Positions 23,950-34,621 of a stretch of 64,000 nt of DNA are shown one piece after another (the stretch's first letter is position 1; every line of letters begins with the position of its first letter). Position numbers and translations under genes: made by a program. Location: NCBI GenBank assembly GCA_020744425.1, contig JAGMUV010000017.1:806001-870000 (forward strand). The letters run 5' to 3'. The notes below the pieces were generated by a model. The model was not told the DNA's origin. It saw only the letters and a program-made list of their open reading frames with translations, and did no database searches. Origin of the DNA: Dactylonectria macrodidyma (lineage: Eukaryota > Ascomycota > Sordariomycetes > Hypocreales > Nectriaceae).

Positions 23950-24419
23950 GTTGAGATTGTCCTTGAGCGATGAGAAGCACGAAAGCCTATGGCATGGTGG
24001 TGAGGAGCATACTTATGCTTTGTGATTATTTGGTCAAGCGTCTCTCTGTAATAGCTTGCCTCTGATATGCCGGACACAACGTCACATCTCCCCGCATCTA
24101 CGGAATCGGGAGTTTCAAGCTGCGGGGGAATTGTGTTGTTTGAGTTTGGGCGAGGTCGTCATGGTGGGTAGTTGAGTTTGGGCGCGATCCCGCGGATTCC
24201 GAGTCCGAGGCTGATTCCGATTCCGTCCCGATTCCAGATGGATGAGGTTGGAGACAGCTTAGCATGTGCATTGGGAGTGTTAATGAGCGAGAGTGTATAA
24301 AGATTGATAAGCGGAAGTGATTAATTGAATATGAGTTTCTTCATAAAGGAATGGTTTAATAAATGAAGCCTCATTGATTCCCCATTTTGTCAAGACCCAA
24401 CCTATTACACTTACTAGCT
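23950..24419. promoter_or_regulatory. Divergent promoter of P450 and homogentisate dioxygenase
   Basis: 470 bp between the ATGs. It contains repeated GATTCCG-type blocks at about 24195-24236 and two copies of GTTGAGTTTGGGCG-like sequence near 24138 and 24172. These could be binding sites for a pathway regulator, shared by both genes. Confidence 0.5.
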
Positions 24420-25831
24420 ATGCCTCCATCCGTGTTTCCGTTTGCTGAAAAATACCAATACCAAAATGGCTTTGGCTGCTACCACGAGTACGAACATACA
24501 TCTTGCATTGTCTAACACCAGCTCGATACTAATAAACTCACAGAACTGAGGCCATCCCGGGAGCCCTCCCCGTAGGCGCCAACTCTCCTCAGAAGCCCCC
24601 ATACGGCCTCTACGCAGAGAAGTTCTCAGGCACTGCTTTTACTGCCCCGAGACCGTCCAACCTGCAGTCTTGGCTATACCGCATCTTGCCTGCCGCAGCG
24701 CACCGCCCGTTTGATCTTGCTAAAACGCAGCAAGCGGGCCACACCCTCCGGGGCAGCGTCCCGGAATACACGCAGGTGCCGAACCAGCTGCGATGGGATC
24801 CGTTTGACGTTGATGAAGATGCCAATTTCGTTGCGGGGCTGCGGCTTGTTGCGGGCGCGGGCGATCCAGCTGTGAAGTCCGGTCTGGCAATCTATGTATA
24901 TGGCGCTGGGCGTAGTATGGATGCGCGCAGAGCGTTTTACTCGGCCGATGGAGACTTCCTCATCGTCGCGCAACTTGGAGTTTTAGACATCCGGACTGAA
25001 TTTGGCAATCTGCTCCTGCGGCCCGGCGAGATTGCCGTCATCCCGCGAGGCATCCGCTACAGAGTTGACTTACTGGGCGGCCCGAGCCGCGGTTACGTCC
25101 TAGAGCTCTTCGAGGGCCACTTCCAGCTCCCCGAGTTAGGTCCCATTGGATCCAACGGGCTTGCCAACGCGCGAGATTTCCAAGCACCAGCTGCCGCGTA
25201 CGAGGACGACGAGAGCGATTGGGTCATCACGGCCAAGTTTGGCAACAGACTCTTCGACGCGGCGCAAGACCACAGCCCGTTTGACGTGGTGGCCTGGCAC
25301 GGTAACTACTACCCGTATAAATACGACCTGGGCCGCTTCAACACCGTCGGTAGTATCAGCTACGACCACCCGGACCCGAGCATCTTCACGGTGCTCACGG
25401 CCCCAAGCCCAATCGCCGGAACTGCTATTGCCGACTTCGTCATCTTCCCGCCGCGCTGGCTCGTGGCTGAGAATACGTTCCGCCCACCGTGGTACCACCG
25501 CAACACCATGTCCGAGTTTATGGGCCTCATCTCCGGTGCCTACGATGCGAAAGCCGCGGGAAAGGGTGGATTCCAGCCTGGCGGCGCGTCGTTGCATAAC
25601 GTCATGGGTGCCCACGGGCCGGACTCGCAGACATTTGAGGCGGCGAGTAATGCTGCGTTGGCGCCGCAGAAGGTTGGCGGTGACAGCATGGCGTTTATGT
25701 TTGAGAGCTCTTTGATGTTGGGGGTTACAGAGTGGTCGTTGGAGAAGTGCCAGAAGGTGCAGGAGTTGTATAATGAGCACAGCTGGGGGAAGCTCAAGAG
25801 ACGGTTCTCGCCTCCCAAGTCGGGACAATAG
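24420..25831 (+). CDS. hmgA: Homogentisate 1,2-dioxygenase
   Basis: Two exons (24420-24487, 24544-25831) give 451 residues, the usual length. The enzyme opens the ring of homogentisate to maleylacetoacetate with O2 and Fe(II), in phenylalanine, tyrosine and phenylacetate breakdown. Family landmarks include [18 protein letters not shown] near the start, [20 protein letters not shown], the RSWLYR-like [16 protein letters not shown], and the iron region [16 protein letters not shown] followed by [11 protein letters not shown], with the conserved His and Glu ligands present. The first exon is short (22 codons plus two bases), as in other fungal copies. It lies divergent to the CYP504-like gene. 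No other pathway genes (fumarylacetoacetase, maleylacetoacetate isomerase) are within the window. Confidence 0.95.
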
Positions 25832-26110
25832 ATGATGATGTATTTGAATGATTATTTTGAAGCTTATGAGACTTGAACTGAAACGGGGTTCCATCAGCTA
25901 TGACTGCTGAAGTTATCACGACTCAGCCGAGGCAGGATTCAGTCATGAATGGCGAGACAACTAACACAAACTTCATTATTCGAAAAGACTGCCGCTATCT
26001 AACACTGTCCAAAGTCATGATATTTCAACACAGCGCTAAATATATCGTCATTGTACATAAACCACACATCATCTTACACGTATCCCATTGACTCATCCTC
26101 ATACATCAGC

Positions 26111-29100
26111 TCAGTCAACCATCGGCTCCTCATCACCTCCTCTCCGCCTCCGAGAACGATCCGGTGGAACTCCTCCAAACACCGGGTGAAAATATGGTAT
26201 CGGGATAAAAGCTGACTGTAACATTGGCATGGAAACCATCTTCTCATATCCGTGTCGTCCTTTTCTGCCTTGTCCTCCTACCCTTCCCCTGCGGTCTGTC
26301 GTGTCTGGTCCCTCGAAGTCGGCGCGCTTCTTTGGGGTGTATGAGCCGTCCCAGTATCGATATCTAGAATCGCCGGCTCTCTGATGCTTGGGTCGTTTGT
26401 CTGATGTCGAAGGTTGGGGTTTGGGGTTTCTGACGTCCTCTGATTCAGCATTGGGGTCCTTTGCTGGCGCTAGCAACTCTTTGCCAGGCGGATCAGAAGA
26501 CTCCTTGGGATGGCTTTCAATGAGCTCATTGTCGACTGTTTGTCGATTTTTGTGCAACCCTCCCTCGTTTTCGGAATCTAGAGGCCCCAGATCAGTTTCA
26601 AACGCGCCCTGTTCTCCGGCAGCTGTGTGATCAGCAGACTCAAAGTTGACCAAGGTTGGCGCCTCGTCGGTGTCGTCCTCCTTGTTGGTTTCATCAATAA
26701 CTTCCTGATCTTCGGCCATATATCCCGCAGACTTAGATTCTTCGACAACATCCTCCGTAGCCGTCACCCACGACTCAGTCCCTGAAGATCTATTCTCCGC
26801 TGAGACAGATTGCTCACTCGGAGTCCCGGAAGGAGTCATTTCCGCAGATGATGACTCCTGGTCGTCTACATCCGGCACTATAACGACAGCTCCAGGCTCA
26901 GGGCTCTTCTTTTGCTCCTGTTTTTTTGGCAGCTCGTTCTTTGGAGTAACAGTCTCTTTGTCAGACTCTGAATAGGACGAAAACGACCGAGACGTGTCGC
27001 TCGCATGACGCTGTGGCGGATAGTGCATAAACGCCGGAGGCGAGTTGAAGTGTGACCCGCCAAACATGACCGCCGTCGTCAACGCACCAATCGAGTCTAG
27101 GATCGGATCAAGAAGTTCCTCTCTGACTCTTCTGAGCTCTCTCCGCTTGACCTCGTCTCGTTCACAATATGCCAAGGAGGAGTACGTGCCCGAGCTGTCA
27201 ACGCTCGATTCGTATCGCCGCCGGTACGAGCGTTGCCTGCAGCGCGGAGTTTCGCTCTCCTCGTCCCTTTCAGCACCTTCGCCCTCCTCAGTCTCTGTTT
27301 CTGGCGGCTCAGGGCCTTCGGGCGGAGGCGACGTCGGGCCCCACGGAGGCGATCGTGACCAGCGTCGACCGCGGTCGTAGCGCGATGAGCTACGAGGAGG
27401 TGATGCGGGAGCAGGAGGTGGAGGTGGAGCGTATACTTCCTCTTCCTCTACGTCGACTTCGATGACGTGAAAGTCGTTTCTCAACCGCTCCGCCCCTTTG
27501 AGGGCTTGCTCAGACTTCTGCATCCGGTCTTCTGCCAGAGCTCTTAACCCGCTTACCTCTTCTTCTTTCGCACCTTGCTCTTCGTCGGTGGTCCTGATGG
27601 CTCTCGTGGCCGAGTCGACTTCGGCTTGTATCATCTCTTCAAAAAGTCTGCGCCTCTCCACTTCCTTGCGCGCCCAGTTCTCCGTCTTCTCGTTCCGCTG
27701 CCTCTGCTCCTCAGCCGCTTTTGCAAACAACTGTTCCATCTCTTCCCGCATCTTGGCTTCAAACTCCAACCGCCGTTCCGTCTCTTTCTTGGCCCACGTG
27801 TCTAACCTTTCACCTCTAGCCTCTTGAGCTAGGGCTGCCATACCTAAGGAGTTGTCGACTTCTCTTCGGATGGAATCGATAAGTTCCTTGTGTTTCTCCG
27901 CGTCGGCGGTTTCCCTGGCCGCTTTTTCTGCTTCGTAGCTGGGTGAGTATCCTCTTGGTTCCGCATACAGTGCCTCTCGTGCTGGCGGAGGTCGTGCCGG
28001 GTCTTCCAGGATCGGGGTTGGATGGAACATGTCTCTTTCGTGGACGTATGAATTCAGATCTGGCGGGCCAGGCGCCATGGGCGGCCTGTGAGCCCTGTTT
28101 CTTTCACGGTGGTATGCGTTGACATCTGGCGGCATCGACAATGGCTGCTGGTGAGGAATGCTTCCTCGAGGATGGTACGCGTTAAGATCTGGTGGCATCG
28201 ACATCGGCTGTTGGTGAGGCATACTTCTTTCGCGCGGGTATGCATTGAGATCCGGCGGACCAGGCATCGGCATCTGCTGCATGACGGCTCTTTCGCGAGC
28301 ATACGCGTTCAGGTCCGGCGGCCCTGGCTGGGGATACTCGAAGGGTGTAGCAGACGCCCCGGCATACGGCATGTTGAGGGTGGGAGCCTGTGGAGGACGC
28401 TGATTTGGCGCAGAATAGTACCCAGCCGCTGGGTGTGAAGGATACTGTTGATAGTCGAGATACGGGTCGACATGGTGATGCCTGTGCTCCCTGGCATGGT
28501 TTGGAACCCCAGGAGGCGGCACGACATACTGTACACCGCCATTGCCATGAGCGCGTCTTGGATGCGAGTCTCGGCGATAGAACTGCGGCCGGAAGTCGTC
28601 ATCCTCCTCGTCGAAGAAGTTAGACATGCGCGGGACCCGGCTCCGGCGCTTCTCCCGATCCCGATCCCGCTCCGTATCCCGGCGCATGTGGGCCGCACGC
28701 GGAGGTTCGGGCCGGCGCGACGGCCGGTATGTCGACGCTCTCCTACGGGTGTCTGCTTCGACTTCGCGATATTGCACGGGTTCTAGAGACGCTTCTCGTC
28801 GACGTCGCGGTGGTGGCGACGACGGCGACCCTCGTCTTGGGCTACGTCGGCATCGTCAGTAAGTCAACCAGTCTCATAAAGTTGCTGCCAAAACTTACGG
28901 CGCACGAATCTGAATGATATCAGACGACGCATCTGAATGATGGATCGCGTCGGAGAACTCGTCGTCGTCGATTCCATCGTAATCCTCATAATACGGCCTC
29001 GGGGCGCGTCCACGCTCTCTATTATCACGCTGATCCCGTTCCCGTTCTGGTCGTGCTCGCTCCCGTTCTATAATTCGCACAGGTTGGTGGTCGAAATTAC

Positions 29101-29233
29101 GCTCTCGCTCCATTTCGCGTTCTCTCCGGTTGTAAATAGGGTCGGCAGACCTAGCGCGCGCATATCTACCGTTCTCCGGGTCGATGACAATGGTGCGCGG
29201 CTGGCCTCGCGCGGGGCTTCTCACGAGCGGCAT
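26111..29233 (-). CDS. Large low-complexity repeat and coiled-coil protein, unknown function
   Basis: Two exons (29233-28899, 28841-26111) joined across a 57-nt intron give 1021 residues. The N-terminal 230 residues are very rich in Arg, Glu and Asp (RERE-type runs). Residues about 286-385 hold five units of roughly 21 residues, each with PPD(L/V)N(A/S)Y followed by a basic xRER. Residues about 420-575 are a Glu/Lys/Arg/Ala-rich predicted coiled coil with two WA(K/R)KE(T/V)ERRxxFE(A/E) copies. The C-terminal part is acidic and disordered, with PPPPPAP and DxxE runs. I do not recognise a family. Base composition resembles the neighbours, and the frame is intact throughout. It lies next to the NLR module, but nothing shows a functional link. 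Confidence 0.8.
28022..28326 (-). repeat. Coding tandem repeat, five units of about 63 bp
   Basis: Inside the large low-complexity gene, five adjacent units of about 63 bp each encode PPDLNAY or a close variant plus a basic stretch and His/Gln/Pro-rich spacer. Unit spacing is 21, 21, 21 and 22 residues. Divergence between units is moderate, so the array is not a very recent expansion. Confidence 0.85.
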
Positions 29234-29715
29234 ATCAGAGACTCGCGATGATCAGATGCGCAGTGAGAGCCAGACTTCAACCTTGGGTTTGCGACGAGGC
29301 CGAGAGGAGGTAGATGGTGGAGGGGAAACGAGATACGCCTCACGCAAGGATGTTTCTCACGCATAGCTGTCTTGCGCCTCAAGCTAGCCAACCTCCCCTG
29401 TCCAGACTCGCTGCAAAAGTTGCAGCATAGACGCCTTAGCTGCTGACAGGCTGACAAGCTGAAAACTAACGGCATGCCGATATGTGCCGAGTTGCTCCAG
29501 TTGGCCTGCTGCGGGTCCTGATGAAACCCTGGTTTGAACTAAACACAGCCCCCATATGCACCAAACGAGGCAACCTGCTTAGAACTGCAGATTGGTGCAG
29601 TTCTTGCCCTTCATTAAAATACAAGGCTTTACAGGGAGTTGTTATAGGGCTCTATACTGTGTCTGCCACACCCCGCCATAACCAACCTGACCGAAGGAGA
29701 ACACAGCTCATCACC
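29234..29715. promoter_or_regulatory. Divergent promoter between repeat protein and SesA-like effector 1
   Basis: 482 bp between two divergent ATGs. It contains an AAAATACAAGG stretch and a TATAGGGCTCTATA palindromic patch at about 29643-29658 before the effector. No other feature was found. Confidence 0.45.
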
Positions 29716-30351
29716 ATGTCCGGCGCTGAAGTCATCGGCCTCATCTCGGGTATCATCAGCCTCATCGATGCCGCCCTCAGCATCTACAACGCCGTCTCCG
29801 ACGCCTCCGGCCTGCCCTCGGACTTCCGCGACGTAGCATCACGCCTGCCGCTCATCAACCAGTCACTCTCAACGGCGCACCAAGCCCTGCAAGATGAGCC
29901 TGAGACGCCCGAAGCCCTTACGGCGCTGACATCGATGCTCAAAGCTTGCACCGCCAAGGCCGTCGCGCTGCAGGCCATCTTCCAAGCCGTCATCCCCGGC
30001 GAGGGCGCAAAACGACTTGAGCACTACTCGAAGGCCTTAAAGACGATTCCCAAAGCGGGAAAAGTAGAGAGCTTGATGGCCGGCATGCTCGCGGATTTAC
30101 AGGTCCTAGCCGTCCACCGCACCTTCAAGACCGTAACAAAGGCGCAGATTGAACAGCTTATGCGCGAGGCTTCTAAGGGCCACGAGAGCGAGGTTGCAAG
30201 GCAAGCTGCTCCGTCCATGAGGTTCGAGAACACTGGTTCTGGGTACCAGGTGGTCAAGAACGGAGATGGTAATCAGAACTTGAATTTTGGCTCCGGAGCG
30301 CAGTTCAACGGCGATGGGTTTTCAGGCACTTTCAACATTACGCAGAAATGA
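29716..30351 (+). CDS. SesA-like effector with C-terminal sigma-type amyloid motif (effector 1)
   Basis: A single exon of 211 residues. Residues 1-150 form an all-helical domain starting MSGAEVIGLISGIISLIDAA and containing LPSDFRDVASRLPLIN (33-48), matching the SesA N-terminal domain found alone or on fungal NLRs (PF17107). Residues 169-211 are Gly/Asn/Gln-rich: RFENTGSGYQVV, then NGDGNQNLNFGSGAQFNGD. The two GSG repeats with N-x-x-G-S-G and [A/Y]Q spacing are those of the sigma amyloid motif described in Nectria sesA and sesB. In such systems the NLR motif nucleates the effector motif, and the helical domain triggers a response, often cell death. Its stop lies only 38 bp from the stop of the convergent NLR. 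Function is by family analogy. Confidence 0.85.
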   Translation: MSGAEVIGLISGIISLIDAALSIYNAVSDASGLPSDFRDVASRLPLINQSLSTAHQALQDEPETPEALTALTSMLKACTAKAVALQAIFQAVIPGEGAKRLEHYSKALKTIPKAGKVESLMAGMLADLQVLAVHRTFKTVTKAQIEQLMREASKGHESEVARQAAPSMRFENTGSGYQVVKNGDGNQNLNFGSGAQFNGDGFSGTFNITQK

Positions 30352-30389
30352 GACATGATGTATCTATAATTATGATATATATCCATTTG

Positions 30390-33300
30390 TTACCCTGCCA
30401 ACTCCAAACTGCTCAACCATAATTCCTCGTTCCATCCAGATGTACCCACACTTTGAAGCAATCCCCGAATAATTCCATGATGTCCCGCAAACTCCACCGC
30501 CGTCCAACCATTCTTGGCCCTTGGAGTGATATCAGCTCCCGCCTTCAAGAACACAGTGACGAGTTTCTCCTTTCCCATCTGAACCGCATGTATCAACGGC
30601 GTTCTATCGTCTCCATCTCGGACGTCAACGTTGGCTCCGCCTTCGACTAGGATAGTCAAAAGCTCCTCGTTGTCGAACCACACGGCGCGGTGAAGAGCCG
30701 CAAATCCGTTCTTGTCCTTGATGTCTGGATCTGACGATCCCTTCAATAGGATCCGTACGCCTTCCGTAAACTTTTGATCTATGGCCTGGTGCAGCGCCGT
30801 CATGCCGTCCTGGTACTTGACATCGCCAGACGCGCCGTTCTCCAGGAGGACCTGCATCATGTCCTTGTCCTTGGCCTGCATCGCAATAGCAAGCGGTGTT
30901 AAGCCCACTTGATCTTCGACGTTGGCCTCGGCTCCTCTAGACGCGAGTAGCCCGACTACTTCCTTATGCTTCTGCCTCACCGCACGATGTAGAGCCGTGT
31001 CGCCAATCTTGTCCTTGGCGCTCGTGCTTGTCTTCCGGTCTAAGAAGAACCTGACAATCTCCAGGTGTCCAAGCCACGAGGCCAAATGCAGAGCCGCCAT
31101 TCCTGCTTCGTTTGCGTCGTCTGCCTTGGCGCCGTTCTCGCACAGCAGCCAAACGACAGAAAGATCATTTTTCTGCACGGCCAGGTCGAGGCAGTTGAGT
31201 CCTTTCTCATCCCTGATTGTGACAGTGGCTTTTTTCATGATCAACAGCCATATTAGGGAATTGCGCGCTGCTTTGACTGCGTGATGAAGCGCCGTCCAGC
31301 CGCGCTTATCTTGAGCGTCTAGGTGTGCCCCATACTGGAGTAACGTCCAGACGACTGAGTCTTCGTTGGTCTTTATAGCCTCGATGAGCACGGTCGAGCC
31401 GTCCTTGAATGCTTCGTTGGCATCTGCTCCATGGTGAAGGAGCAACTGGACAATCGAGAGATGTTTATATATGACTGCCCACCGCAGCGGCGAGTATCCA
31501 TCCTGGTTGTCTCGCAAATCGACTTTTACTCCCATCTTCAGCAGACGACGGACCATCTTGATGTCTCCATCTTGGACCACCTTTCTCAGCGGCGTCCATC
31601 CGTCGGCGTTGGAGGGCTTATTGAGGTCAACACCCTTCTTTAGGAGAATCTCGATGACATCGCGGTGGCCCTCGTCCATGGCCGTTCGTAGCATGGACCA
31701 GCCCTGATGCTCCGCGTCGACGTCGACTAAGTTCTCGGCTAACAGTTTCGCAATGGATGACGGCCCGTAACGCATCGTCCATGTTAACGGGGTGTATCCT
31801 CTCCCACCTGGAATATCGACTCGTGCTCCAGCTTCAACCAGCTTTTGCACCACCTGTGCACAATCTTCCTTGGGAGACCACATGAGCGCTAGATGCAGCG
31901 GCGTATTGCCATTCCGATCTTGAGCGTTTGTATCCGCAGACCTTTGCGTTAGCAATTCTACTAGGTCGCTTCGCCCAATCTTTGCTGCCCAGTGCAGAGC
32001 AGTTCGGTTGTCTGAACACGCGGCATCGACCTTTACGCCCTGCTCAATCAACTTCTCGGCCCATTCGGCGCGCTTGAAGTAGATGGCGGCATGCAACCCA
32101 GTCATGCTATGTAGAGCCAGGCTGTCTTTCCCGGCTATCAGCTGAAAGGACGCCTGCACTTTCTCCTTGTCGTGGAGAAACTGCATGGCCAAGTCCTCGG
32201 CCTCGTCGTCGACATGCTTTTCGCCCATGGAGTAGTGGCTCAACCAGTGCATGGATGCGTAATCAAGTAGTGGGCGCTCGGTATCGTCATCCGAGTCCTT
32301 GGAAAGCAGATACTTGAGACACATCTTGGCCAAGTCCATGTCCGAGCTCGTTGGCACGATGCCATGGCTCCAGAGATAGTTTAGGACAGACTCATGCACA
32401 AGACTGAGCACCTTCGTCTTCGGGTCCATAGTGACCAGCCCGGCACACGCGGATATCAACTTTGCCTCTGCCGGTAGATAGTCTTTGTTGAGAGTCGTCC
32501 CGCTGCGACGGATGGCGAAGCTATGGCAAATTTGAGCTGCATTTACCGGGCCGACGGAATTGACGACCCAGGTGAGGACATGCTGGGCTAAACCGGGCTC
32601 ATGTTTCTTTCGTGCCAAGTCGCTGCTCAACTGTATCTTCTCAATCGATTTCTCAAAGGCGCTGTCGACAGTTTGTGGGAGCGTTTTCAGCGCAGGCTTA
32701 ATATCGCCGAGAGTCTCCCGCTCGCTGAGATAGTCCATGTGCAGTTTCGTCAACAGGAAGCTTAGAGAAGTTTTTAGCAATCTTCATCCTAATAGTCAAT
32801 ACAAGGAAAATACCAACATTCCTGTCGTGGCGTCGGCTACATCCTGAACGACCTTGTCTTGGAATTTCGGATCTGGTTCCTGGGCAATCTTCCGCTGGAG
32901 ATCTTTATCATCCCGAATCCGACTTTTGACGTACTTCTCAACGTCGTCGCGGCTTGGTTTGAGCTCGAACATCTGTTCTTCCTGGAGACACCAGCTATCC
33001 AAGTGGCCACTCCTCGAAGTAACCAGCACTTTAACATTTTCCGGCATGTTTCTAAGCGCATCCTGAATCTTGTCGTGCGTGTTTTCTTTTGGCGTGTTTA
33101 AGCAGTTATCCAAGGCGTCGACTACCAAGTAGACTCTCTCAAACGTGGCGAGTTCAGCTGTGAATAGGTTGACGTAGTCCTCTGAAGTGGGGGAGATCAT
33201 GCGAGTGCGCCAGCGATTATACTTGGCCTGCAGCTCTTCCACGATGGAGTCGGAGCTTTGGCATTGCAAAAGCTGTATCAGCAAGTTCATCACAATATTT

Positions 33301-34096
33301 GCAAAGGTGGGTCGCTGGTCCTGTCTGGTTTCGCTCGGTTGATCCTGTCCATCTTGGAAATAGACGTAGATGCAGGCGGTGTTTTCTATCTCCTCGGTGA
33401 CTTTCTCAATCGAGTCAATTATCAGGGATCTAGCACACGATTGAATTAGTTACGTCGCCCAATTGAACGAAAAGGCATATCTTAGTCGCTCATGTACTCA
33501 CGAAAGCATTGTTTTGCCAGACCCGACTAGGCAAGTGCTACAGTTAGCAAAAGACGGAACGGAACAGATCCGAGGACATGCGTACGAATTCCATGTATCC
33601 AAAAGAACCGCGACGGATTTGAGCCATTTATCCAAGCTTGAAAGCCCTCATTATCCATAGCCCACGTGCCAGTCCCTGGAACCATTTGGTCAAGGAGCGT
33701 CTGGTGGTGGGCCCGAAAGTCAAGTTGTGAATGAAGTTTGAGCCATTCGATTATCACGACGCCTTTAAAAGGTATTAGAGCGCGTTACACTCGAGATCTC
33801 ATTGACGGGAGACATACGAGTTGGGAGATCAAAACCATCGTCCCCTTGATGAATCAGTTCAGCCAAGTGCGACTTGGACGATAGTGTGACTAGCTCATAC
33901 TATTAGCAATCGCTCTAAATCAACAATTTCTATGCTGTTTCTCCTTACTGTTAAAGACCTTTTGAGACCTTATCAAATTCTGTGTGCTATTATCGCCTTT
34001 CAATACGCCCTGGTCTCCTAGCCCGCTGTGAATGGGCAAGGTTCCGCTGCCTTTGTTTTCGGCCGCAATGCGCCGAAACGGCTCTGGCGATGCCAT
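30390..34096 (-). CDS. NACHT-ankyrin NLR with N-terminal amyloid-like motif
   Basis: Six exons (34096-33949, 33889-33818, 33762-33586, 33526-33502, 33429-32818, 32760-30390) give 1134 residues. Residues 14-30 carry an N-x-GSG-xxx-IH-x-G-x-G-D-Q motif in a Gly/Ser/Gln-rich N-terminus, in place of the usual effector domain. A linker with the common pre-NACHT elements (TGTWAMDNEGFQAWI, FFWIHG) precedes the NACHT P-loop GILGSGKT (Lys137), encoded by a 25-nt micro-exon. Walker B is YLVVDALDNC, then VLVTSRSG and a winged-helix region ending in a GIFLLTKLHMDYL block. About 17 ankyrin repeats fill the C-terminal half. Fungal NLRs of this type sense non-self and activate effectors by oligomerisation. 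An in-frame ATG at 34123 would add nine residues. No break is seen. Confidence 0.88.
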
Positions 34097-34621
34097 GGCG
34101 AGGTAATCGACAACAGATACCAAATCGCGGCTATCGCCTCAGTCGTTCCTCGCCTTAGATACCAGAGCAAATTTTACGGAAGAACAATGACGGATGCCTG
34201 AGACAAATAGCGCAGCGCCGCATTTGGGAGGCTCTTGATGTGGCTGGGGTTGAAATGTAAGAACTGGCGGCTAGGTTGAATAAGCTAGCGACAACTGGAG
34301 GCTATGATTCGTGACGTCCTCACACATGATCCAGCTAGCTTATGCACATTGGGCATCCATTATGCACTTTGCGAGGCTTCCTCAGTCTCAGGGCCAGGGT
34401 GTGTTGGGGGTGTGGAAAGACATGGGTTGGCTCAAGAAGCGGGTCGACCCAGCGCATTTCCCCTCATTTCTTAGGGGCTTAAGAGCCTAGGACGTCGTGG
34501 GCAACCTGTAAGGATCACAAATACTTATCATATCCCAGAGTTGCTCAATTAACAAACATTTTCACCAACTATTCTCAAACCCGATACCTAATCCTATTCC
34601 ACGCCCTTTCAAACGCTCAAA
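34097..34621. promoter_or_regulatory. Divergent promoter between NLR and effector 2
   Basis: 525 bp between the divergent ATGs, so a common control region for a receptor and its likely effector. No repeat or known operator was recognised. A short frame continuing the NLR N-terminus to 34123 overlaps its edge. Confidence 0.5.

Noticed and set aside
25136..25894. Leftward open frame of 252 codons
   Set aside because: It is the antisense shadow of the homogentisate dioxygenase exon, has no domain, and the sense strand is unmistakable.
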